NCBI GenBank assembly: GCA_039654915.1
Contig: CM077596.1
Span: 57,968,501 to 58,032,500, forward strand
Direction: 5' to 3'
Source: Aquilaria yunnanensis
Taxonomy: Eukaryota > Streptophyta > Magnoliopsida > Malvales > Thymelaeaceae
DNA: 64,000 nucleotides
A model generated the notes under the pieces. The model was not told where the DNA came from, made no database searches, and saw only the letters and a list, made by a program, of their open reading frames with translations. Each line of letters begins with the position of its first letter. The stretch's first letter is position 1. The position numbers were made by a program, and so were the translations under genes. Positions 38,414 to 47,145 of this stretch are shown here, in pieces.

Positions 38414-38630
38414 ATCTAAATGGATGTAAATAATCAGATACAATGCTGACAGACACCCTGTGTATGTCGAGATCACATTCCACATCATCATCAAGACTAT
38501 CGGCCCTGCAAGATCCTGTGTATGTCTCGTTTGGAACATAATTCGGATTGTCTCCACTACATCCATTCTCTGCATCACCACAACATTGGCACCTGTTCCT
38601 TGCCCGGCTGCATCTTCCGACCGCTTTATT
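38414..38630 (-). pseudogene. Cys-rich frame of N3, downstream part, cut off by the copia element
   Basis: From the copia edge the frame continues KAVGRCSRARNRCQCCGD and follows the N1 protein (C-x-C-C cluster) to ...ECDLD. It then diverges: the last part present in N1 (containing GACVEGVC) is missing because of a deletion near 38460, leaving a different tail. Together with 42624-42856 it is the N3 copy of the N1 gene at 4204-4656, destroyed by the insertion. Confidence 0.75.
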
Positions 38631-38794
38631 TGAAAAGATGAACAAAAGATTGAATTGGTTGGAGTGAATTTTATTGATGTTTGAGATGAAATATATATAC
38701 AATTTACTTATCACTGCTACAATATCAAAGAATACATAAGAAAAATAAATATATATTTACTATTACTACAAATGATAAATTTGACTTTCTAACA
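38631..38794 (-). repeat. 3' LTR of the copia element
   Basis: 164 bp, reading tgaaaagatgaac to gactttctaaca on the plus strand. On the minus strand it is preceded by the polypurine tract. Confidence 0.9.
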
Positions 38795-38812
38795 CTCCCC
38801 CTCAAGTTGGAG
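38795..38812 (-). other. polypurine tract of the copia element
   Basis: Plus-strand CTCCCCCTCAAGTTGGAG; on the minus strand it ends GAGGGGGAG directly against the LTR. Confidence 0.85.
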
Positions 38813-38822
38813 AATGGATATC

Positions 38823-39359
38823 CTACACTCGTAACTTGTGAACCATAGATATGAAAACTTCCTTCCCTAAAGGTTTGGTTAGAATATCTGTCAAAGGTTT
38901 GGTTAGAATATCTGTCAATTGATGACTAGTATTCACAAATTTTATAGCTACAGAACCATCTTGGATCTTGTCCCTGATGTAGTGGCAATCCATCTCGATG
39001 TGTCTAGTTCGCTCATGGAAAACTGGGTTGGCTACAATGTGTAAAGCAGCTTTGTTATCGCAATATAATGTGGCAGATTCATGATGGACAAGTCCCAAGT
39101 CTCTCAATAGGTATCGAAGCCATGTTAACTCACAACAAGCTCTAGTCATTGCGCGATACTCGGCCTCAGCTAAAGAAAGTGACATTGTTTTTTGTCGTTT
39201 TGATCTCCAAGATATCAATGAAGGTGCAAGAAAAACACAATATCCCATAGTAGACCTTTTAGTGAGTAAACATTCTCCCCAATTAGAATCATAGTATGCT
39301 CCTAATCTAAAATCACTATTTAAGGATATGAATAAACCCCTGCCAAGTACACATTTCAA
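38823..39359 (-). pseudogene. copia RNase H domain
   Basis: A 178-codon frame with the copia RNase H signatures: a YYDSNWGECL stretch in place of the usual SDADWAG, SLAEAEYRAMT with the catalytic Glu, LYCDNKAALHI, HERTRHIEMDCHYIRDK, and the end motif LTDILTKPL. The LTDILTKP octapeptide is repeated twice in a row, a 24-bp tandem duplication at about 38876-38925. Confidence 0.9.
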
Positions 39360-39561
39360 ATATCAGACAACTCGAAGAACTGCCTTCGTATGAAGCTTAC
39401 AAGGTTGGTGCATAAACCTACTCAAGATATGTACAGAATATGTGATATCTGGCCTTGAAACCGTCAAGTATATTAATCAGCCGACTAATCTTCTATAGCG
39501 GCCTGAATCCTTGAGCAAATCATTTTCATCTGACAACTTCAAACCTTTCTCCATAGGAGTA

Positions 39562-40292
39562 TCAATGAGAGCCGCGTGCCAACAACCTTGCATCTTTGAT
39601 AATTTCTAGTGCATACTTCCATTGGGAGATAAAAATCCCACTTTTAAAAGTTGAAATTTCGATTTCCAGAAAATACTTTAATTCACCAAGATCCTTTAGA
39701 TGAAAATTACCATGCAAAAACTTTTTGATATCAACAATACTTCTAGGATCATTTCCAGTAATTAGGATGTCATCAACATATATCAAAAGAGCTATAAAAG
39801 ACTTGCCTCGTCTCTTGGTGAATAATGAGTGGTTAGCTTTGGATTTCACATAACCAGCTAATCGGATGGCTTCTGAGAAGTTTGCAAACCACCATAGAGT
39901 GATTTATGTAGATGACAAACCAGATGTTCCTTCCCCTGTCTCTGAAGCCCTGGTAGATGAGACATATATATTTCTTCATGAAGATCTCCATGGAGGAACA
40001 CAATGTTGACGTATAACTGGTGGAGGGACCAACCTTGAGTAGCTGGCAAGGCAAGCAAACAACGGACAAAAATGATCTTGGCAGTGGGAGAGAATATATC
40101 TTGGTAATCAACACCTTCTAATTGAATGAATCCCTTAGCCACTAATCGGGCTTTATATCTCTCAATGGAACCATCAGCCTTGTGCTTGATTTTATAGACC
40201 CAACAACAACCAACTGGTCTTTTACCAGCCGAAAGAAGGGTAAAAGTCCATGTATCATTAGCCTCAAGCACCTCCATTTCTGATTGCATCAC
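39562..40292 (-). pseudogene. copia reverse transcriptase, two frames
   Basis: 40292-39858 encodes the N-terminal part (WVYKIKHKADGSIERYKARL, GFIQLEGVDYQDIFSP). Where active copies have an LDVNNAFLHG motif, this one reads LYVNIVFLHGDL, so the first catalytic Asp is lost. After a frameshift near 39855, 39849-39562 keeps ALLIYVDDILITGN with the catalytic DD pair and continues to a stop. It cannot encode a working polymerase. Confidence 0.9.
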
Positions 40293-40912
40293 TGCTTACC
40301 ATTTAGGATGAGCGGCAACTTCGGTATAGGATTGTGGTTCCGCAGCTTGGCTAACATGAGCATATGAAAGATTTGTGCTCTAGCTTGTATCGATGATAAG
40401 ATACATAATTGGATAGCAGATATCGAGTGCCTTTATTTGGACCTAGAAGCAAAGAATTTGATTGGTCGAAGCTAGCATGCATGACCTGAGAGCAAACATA
40501 ATCTTGTAATTTTACCAGTAGATTATGCAGGCGACTAAAGCGACTAAAAGGCTCAGGTGAGGGTGGTGATGGTGGACTAGGAAGGACAAGGGATGGGTTA
40601 GACGGACTTGATGATGATGGTATTGGTGATTCTATTTTGGGAATTGTGGATTCTGGGATTTCTAATGAAGGTGCACGAACATCTTTAGGACGACGAGTGT
40701 AGGTTTTAAGAGAAGCTGGAATTGGGTTTATAGTGATTGTCTCATTATCAAACTAGAGATGGATTGGAATTGTTTGTAGGGACAAGGTAGTGATCAGAAA
40801 ACGCGTTTGCCACAAAGAAAGGATAGGGTATAGGGTTGTTTGGTTGGGGCTAACCAGAAGGAAGAGTCTGAATTATATTATATGGAAAAATATGTTCATG
40901 AAATTTCATATC

Positions 40913-41332
40913 TCAACTAGAGAAAACCCTATGAGAAGAAAGATCATAAAGCTTATAAGCCTTTTTACCGATAGGATAACCGATGAAAATATATTTTTGC
41001 GCACGATTATCAAATTTATTGGAAGAGTGGACATTGGTAGCATAGGCTAAACAACCAAAAACTCGAAGATGTGAAAATGATGGTGATTTAGAGAAAAGAC
41101 GCTCAAAGGGAGTTTTGAAATAGAGAATGGGTGTGGGCAACCTATTAATAATGTGCACAACAATGAAAACACATTCTCCCCAAAATTTCGGGGAAAGATT
41201 AGCATGCAGTTTTAAGGCCCGTGTAATTTCAAGAATGTAGCTATGTTTGTGCTCTACAACCCCATTTTGTTGAGGTGTATAGATGCAAGAGCGTTGAAAA
41301 ATTACTCCCTTTTCATTGAAATAATTTTGCAA
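40913..41332 (-). pseudogene. copia integrase, C-terminal part
   Basis: A 139-codon frame with TPQQNGVVEHKHSYILE, containing the catalytic Glu; many copia elements read RKH where this one reads HKH. Then FWGECVFIVVHIINRLPT, HLRVFGCLAYATN and the YIFIGYPIGKKAYKLYD end. It is separated from the front part of integrase by a damaged stretch at 41333-41413. Confidence 0.9.
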
Positions 41333-41413
41333 TGAAATGAATTCTCCACCATTATCGGTACGAATATTTTTTATGCAAGAAGAAAATTGGGTGGAGAAAA
41401 AGGAAAAAAAAAA

Positions 41414-41812
41414 TTAATAAAAATTGTGTCTCATGCTTGTGACGCATAAAAAAAAAACCCAACTAAACCGTGAAAAATCATCAACAATTGTAAGAAAATA
41501 CTGAGCACTAGAAAGAGATGGATACTTATAAGGACCCCAAATATTACAATGAAAAAGATCGAAGGGCTTGGCCGCTGAAATGGAGATAAGACCAAAAGGT
41601 AGACGAGTTTGCTTAGCTAAAGGACAAATAGGACAAGTATCAATAGGCTGAACTGAAAAATTTAAGAAGTTCTTGGCAATGAATTTTAAAGGGGAATAAG
41701 AAATATTACCTAGATGGCTGTGCCAGAGATCAGTAGGTGAGATTATGAGATTATAGGATGGTCGATGATTTGGCGATGATTTGGAATCGGTTAAGGTTTT
41801 CTTAGTCACCAA
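41414..41812 (-). pseudogene. copia GAG-pre-integrase and integrase core start
   Basis: A 132-codon frame: LWHSHLGNISYSPLKF and CPICPLAKQTRLPF form the His/Cys zinc-binding region, followed by FDLFHCNIWGPYKYP and YFLTIVDDFSRFSWVFF. The HCNIWGP stretch normally carries the first catalytic Asp (HCDIWGP in many relatives); here it is Asn. Confidence 0.9.
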
Positions 41813-42005
41813 TGCTACTAAATAGTAGAGGCTGTCACGCTATTTACCCAAACCAATCATCTTCCTCATAGCCAAGTCCTGCAAAATACACTAGTTCGGG
41901 AAAAAGTCACTGAACAATTTAATTCATGTATAAATCGACTAATAGATATCAAATCAACTTTGATAGTCATAACACATAACACTTTATGCAAATGGTATTT
42001 GGAAT

Positions 42006-42260
42006 TCAAAGGCAAAGATCCAATAAAAATAATTGGAGCCTTTTCTCTATTCGGCAGCAGCAAGGAGGTAGTGAATGACCATTGCTTCCACATTTAAGAT
42101 TATCTGATGAAGACACAATATGATCTGTTGCAACGTTGTCAGTGATCCATCGATTTGATTGAATTTTAGATAGATTTGGGATACCTTGCACAATATGTAT
42201 CCGAGAGCCACATTTGATAGATGAGAGTTCAGCAGGTAGACTAAGCTTGGCGTCGACCAT
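42006..42260 (-). pseudogene. copia protease-region relic
   Basis: The frame contains WITDNVATDHIVSS, corresponding to the aspartic protease active-site region (usually D-S-G-A-T-D-H). The active-site Asp is kept, but Ser-Gly is replaced by Asn-Val. No gag zinc knuckle is seen upstream. Confidence 0.7.
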
Positions 42261-42442
42261 CTTTAATCACGAAAATCTAAAGAACAGCAACACAAATGAA
42301 TCCAAAAGAATAGCAAAGCTCGACGGCGGCAATAACAACAAGATGGATGAAAATGAAATCCAATCTGGAGAGAGGAAAAGATGAAAAGAGACGCACATGA
42401 GAAAGTAGAGTGTAGAGAAAAAATGAGTGAGGATCTTGATCC

Positions 42443-42454
42443 TGCTCTGATACT
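42443..42454 (-). other. primer binding site of the copia element
   Basis: Plus-strand CTGCTCTGATAC, on the minus strand GTATCAGAGCAG, lies just inside the 5' LTR and matches the core of the initiator-tRNA-Met site. Confidence 0.75.
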
Positions 42455-42455
42455 A

Positions 42456-42623
42456 TGAAAAGATGAAAGAAAGATTGAATTGACTGGAATGAATTTCCTT
42501 CATGTTTGAGAGGAGATATATATAAAACTTGCTGACTTCTATCACTGCTACAATCAAAGAATATATAAGGAAAACAAATATATATTTACTATTAATATAA
42601 ATAACATATTTGACTTTCCGACA
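42456..42623 (-). repeat. 5' LTR of the copia element
   Basis: 168 bp, tgaaaagatgaaag to gactttccgaca on the plus strand. Compared with the other LTR it carries many substitutions and small indels, the mark of an old insertion. Confidence 0.9.
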
Positions 42624-42856
42624 TTATTTTCTTTCGACCGACACATGTAATCACATAGTAGGTTAGCTTGGTCGGCTTCATCTCCATCACTGATCACATC
42701 ACTGCCGTCATCAGGTACAAGACCAACATTATTAATGTCTACTTCTTCAAGACCACCATTGTTACTGCCTTCTTCATCAGATTGGCAAGCTTCGGTGTAA
42801 CTCTGTCTGTCAACCCAAGGTTCAGAGTCTCCCAAACAGTCATCTGTCCGGTTTCA
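42624..42856 (-). pseudogene. Cys-rich frame of N3, upstream part, cut off by the copia element
   Basis: The frame GDSEPWVDRQSYTEACQSDE... to LLCDYMCRSKEN matches the N1 protein, with about six substitutions and one in-frame extra codon (VISDG against VSDED). It stops matching exactly at the copia target site, where the frame would pass into LTR sequence. The head has no ATG, as in N1. Confidence 0.75.
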
Positions 42857-43694
42857 ACACATACCAGAAACAAGCTTCACTTTGTTAACTGCCTCATGCT
42901 CGAATATATGAACGAAAATATTTTAAAAACCAAAGTGTACTCCAATATTTTATGTATGTTATAATATATGGGAGCAAAATCTAACTCGAAATAGTGGTTG
43001 ATATAAATGTCTTTGTAATATTCCTCATGTCCTAAATGAATAAAATGTTTCTCTATTTTTCACTGAATTCCATGATGTTTTGCTTTTGCCACATTACTAT
43101 TTATTTTTACTCTGAGTTTGATTACTTTTCTTAGCACATCTGCATGTCTCTTTCATACATACATATTAAGTGTCTCTTTATAAAATCTCATCTAAAATAA
43201 CAACTGAAGAGCAAAAATAATTGAACCTACCATAGTTCACCACATTAAGAGATATTTAACACAATTCATACCACATCAACATTTAGATGCACATATAGTT
43301 GGTACAATCTGGAAGAGCAACACATTAATTTAACAAAGAGAAAGTTGGCGTTAGGATTATGTTAAAAAGACAAAATCATCATTAGGATTATGTTTAAGAA
43401 ATCGAGAGAAATTGGTGTTTCTCTTTTGAGGTTTGAGAAGATGAGTATAAATTTTTCTCTCTGCATTAATTAGTCTAGTTAGGCTTGTTGCCCTACCTTC
43501 TTTCTCTGATTTTGTTTGTTTTGCATTTTGCACTTTCGAGATAAATTCAAATTAGTCGTGTTCAAAGGTCCTAAAAGTTGGGCTTAGCGTGAGAACCTTT
43601 GGTCTGTTTGAATCATCAAAGTAGACTAGAGTGTTGTTTTTGGGTTTCCTGATCCTGTTTGAAATATGTAAATTTTATTTATGCTACTGAAGGG

Positions 43695-44108
43695 CAGTGG
43701 CGTAGCTACCATATGCTGGGAGGGGGCTGTTGCCCCCCCGGAATTTTGAAAACACGTAAATATAGGGTAGTAATTTGGTCATTTTGTCAAAAGTTAAGGA
43801 TTGAGTGTACATTTTGCCCCCCCAAATATTGTGGAAAAATATAAAAATGGGGGGCAGTAAGGTAGGTGCTAAAGACAGTAGGGACCCAATGAGTAGTTAT
43901 TCCCTCTACATTATTCTAACATGGCCTAAATGCACTATTAGTCCTCCAACGTTTCCAACTCATACGATTTGCTCCTTAAGCTTTGAATCAGTTGAATTAG
44001 TCCCAATTTACAGCTTTACCTGACCGCATTGTCCTCTCTCTCCTCCGGGCTCCGTCGACTCTCCTCCGGGCTTGCCCCCCCGAACCAAAAATCCTGGTTC
44101 TGCCACTG
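43695..44108. mobile_element. hAT-type MITE
   Basis: 414 bp starting CAGTGGCGTAGCTACC and ending GGTTCTGCCACTG, so the ends are inverted (CAGTGGC). The 8-bp target duplication CTGAAGGG is perfect (43687-43694 and 44109-44116). N1 and N2 carry the empty site 'gctactgaagggaaaag'. An 8-bp duplication with a CAGTGGC terminus fits the hAT superfamily. No transposase frame. Confidence 0.9.
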
Positions 44109-44960
44109 CTGAAGGGAAAAGAATCTTGCAAAAGCCTGAGTTAAAGTCTTTAACTTAGTACTGTGGTGTATTTTGAACTCTCAACTTGTGCATATAGTCA
44201 CTTCTACTGATGCTGCAGCTTTCCTCTAAGAGTCTATTTGCACCATTTACCTTTGAATGATTTTGGGTAAAGTCATGGAAAAATTGTTAGAATCTATTTG
44301 TAAGAGTATGTTGGTACAGTTTGCCCAGAAGGTGATGAGATATTATGGTTTTAGTAACTGGATTCTATTAAAAGTGTATATATCCCACTTAGCCTCAGTC
44401 ACCACCATGGTTTCAGATATGTTCCAAGCACCTTCAAACTGCTTTATGCATATGTTTTGATGGTTAAATTTAAGCCTGCAATTTGTTTGTTTCTTATCAC
44501 TACTCTTTTTCTTCTGATTCTTGTCACAGTTTTCTTAATTTAACACTTTGCTCAAGCCTTTTGGCAAGGCTATGCTTTATGGACCTAGCCTTATCATCCA
44601 TGTAAACATGATTGGGGTTTTCTTTTTCTTTCTTTGATATAGTGTTCCTTCCATATGACTTAGTAATAGTTAGATTTGACCATGTTTTGTTTGTGAAGCA
44701 ACTATTTTTGCTAAAATTTTCAGCAAATGATTTTATTTGTAATGTTGCATCAACTCCAGTCTAATATGTGCTTCACTGCTGGAAAATCTTTGTGAAACTA
44801 GATTGCATTCTGTTTAATGATATTGTGTCATGGTGTGTGTATGCTAATAATCATATGATATCTTGTAAGGAAGGTGTAAAATTGAAGTGTGTAAGGTCTG
44901 TTACTTTTCTTGCAGGTCTGCTTACCATAGTTGCTTCACTACTGACACCATAGTGTTTGT

Positions 44961-44987
44961 CTTTCTTCTTCTTCTTCTTCTTCTTCT
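44961..44987. repeat. CTT microsatellite
   Basis: About nine CTT/TTC units at the position of the shorter tract in N1 and N2, followed by more T/C-rich sequence to about 45018. Confidence 0.9.
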
Positions 44988-46925
44988 GGTTTTTTTCTTT
45001 TTCTTTTTTCTTTTTTTTTCTCTATGTTGGGCCGCACTAACAGTAGAAGCTGTAGTTAAGTGCTTGTCTAATTAATTCCAGGTTTCAAGACTCTAATAAA
45101 TTGGTGCTTTGGAAATTAGATATGCTTTACTTTAGTGAGTCTTAAGCCGGAACAAGTAGATTTCAGAAGCTTATTTTTGAGGAAGATCAATACGCCTTAA
45201 TTTTTCTTCAATTGATCTAACAAAGCTGTACCTTTCCCTATAGAGAATTTGAAGATCAACGTCATGAGTTGGCCACTTAGGAAGATCAAGAGTTTGAAGT
45301 CCCTAGTAAAACATGTTTAGGTATGCACCATTTTCTGTTTTGGGGTTTGTGTGATTAGGAGAAGGATTTGATGGAGTTGGAAATTGCTAGAGTAGCATAA
45401 AGCAGCTTCTAGAAATATTGCAAGACATGGAATTAGTGGATAGAACAAAGAAGCTGAGCAGGCTTGCTTAAGAGCAGACTAACAAAGAAAAGAAGGCCCT
45501 CATCAACTGCTCTCTGTTTTTACTGATGTGATAGCTGCTGCATGTTGAAACTATGATGCCTTAAACTGCAATATATTGAGTGAAACTACTTGTAGTTCTT
45601 GCTAAGATTGAATGTTATCTCAGATGTTATGCCTTTTCTTTTACATACTGAAACTCCAGGGGACCAAGCCTGAACTAGTATAGCTTGTTCAAGTGTGTTT
45701 GAAGGTATGTTTAACTACGATAAAAGGATTCGTTACAGTTTCGAGAACTGCTGTGTATTTGGGAGCTTGATAATCTGAGTATTTGCAGGCTAGTTGGTTG
45801 TATAAACCTTACAAGTTGTTATTTCTAGCTTGAAGGAGATTCTTTTTTTCTTTATGGGTGAAGCAAATTATAATGTAGTTTCGCTCCAAGACTATTCCTG
45901 TATGACCTGCTCTAGGACTTATTAATGAGCACATGGTTTGTAATTGGGATTATGTATTTTGGCTTGTGTTTCATGATCTAGGATCATTGTGCAAGATGAT
46001 ATACACAATGGGATGATTTCTCTATTAGCATTTGGTGTATATATTTTCTAGGACTTGCTAGAACTCTTTTGAGAAGACTCGGAAAGTTTGGGTTCATGGC
46101 TTGTTTTAAGGTTTATTTTCCAAAGTTTAGAAAATAGAGTTTTTGATGAGAGTAATGTGTTTTGCTCTTTACCAACACAAACACCCAGAATGAGATGCAA
46201 TTAAGCAAATCGGCCTAAAATCACCAACAAAGCATAACCAATAGCCAATGAAAACCCCAACAACGCATAACCAATAGCCAATGAAAACTCAACCACTCAA
46301 CCACCTGAAAGCATAAGGAAATTATCCTAAAGGCGGATAAGGAATTCATATCCAAGACAAATGGACCCTTAGCAATTCTGCAGCACTTGTTGATACTTTA
46401 CCAGCAATTAAAGATGGCTCATTCATGGAAGAAAATGAAATCGTAGCCAATGGTCTGTCCTTCAAACTTTGTTTCAGGGAGGCTTTTCATGGACAGATCA
46501 ATGTTTTTTTATTCGTCATTATTAACACTCCAACCACATGGATCATCCTTTACGGGATGGAAGGCGTACCAACAGAGAAGGTGCTATGAAAAACCTGGAC
46601 TGAAAGTTGGTTAAATAGCCAATAGCCCTGTTTGTGTTTTTTTTGTGGGTGAGGGGATTCTTAAGATCAGTGTGTAAATCCATATATCGTAGAAACCAAC
46701 TGCAAAAATTAGTTTCTGCATGTGGGCCTAAGAGTTCTCATAGGTGGTAGTAATAATAAAGCCATTAACAGATTTAAGGCAATTCATAAAAAACATTATA
46801 TAACTCTAAAAGAAGAAAGTATGAGTGTGGAATGAAATACTAACCTCAGAGATCTGCAGATAACAGCAACATGTGCCAGGTAATGACCAACACCAGAAGT
46901 CCAAAAAGGGATATGCTCTTAGATC

Positions 46926-47145
46926 TTTCATATGTTCAAGTACTTATTTGGCTGGGCTTAGATCATATATGGTGTCCTACCTGCAAACCGAGTAGCTTTT
47001 TCCTTCAAGTGAAGCAACATAAATGGTAGAAAAGCAGCCAAACTTTTTTTCTTTTTTTTAAAGAAAAAAGTGCATAAATTGTAACTAGAAAAATGATATG
47101 GTACAGTTCGTTTTTTATGTAGTTGACTTGATGAATGTTTTGCCA
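46926..47145. other. 3' flank of the second RLK
   Basis: Matches 31975-32184 beside the intact RLK ('atgttcaagta', 'ggctgggcttagatcatata'). No separate gene is seen; it is likely 3' UTR and terminator sequence. Confidence 0.6.

Larger units (their letters stand above)
38631..42623 (-). mobile_element. Ty1/copia retrotransposon, old and defective, inserted in the Cys-rich frame
   Basis: 3993 bp, flanked by the perfect target duplication TTATT (38626-38630 and 42624-42628). LTRs are short (164 and 168 bp, TG...CA) and only roughly 80% identical by eye, so the insertion is old. The minus-strand order is protease relic, integrase, reverse transcriptase, RNase H, the copia order. Gag is essentially absent: only about 250 bp lie between the primer site and the protease-like stretch, and the element is shorter than the usual 5 kb. 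Several catalytic residues are changed. N1 holds the empty site, which proves insertion after the N1/N3 duplication or into only one copy. Confidence 0.95.
36219..46925. repeat. segmental duplication block N3
   Basis: This is the third copy of N, homologous to 1896-8310. It is longer because of the copia insertion (38631-42623) and a hAT-type MITE (43695-44108). It contains the same decayed exon near 36900-37110, the split Cys-rich frame, the pyrimidine tract at 44961-45018 and the exon relic near 46300-46480. It passes into RLK 3'-flank sequence near 46925. Confidence 0.8.

Noticed and set aside
43659..44023. Two plus-strand frames near a GC-rich patch
   Set aside because: They fall within the hAT-type MITE and cross its left border; no domain.
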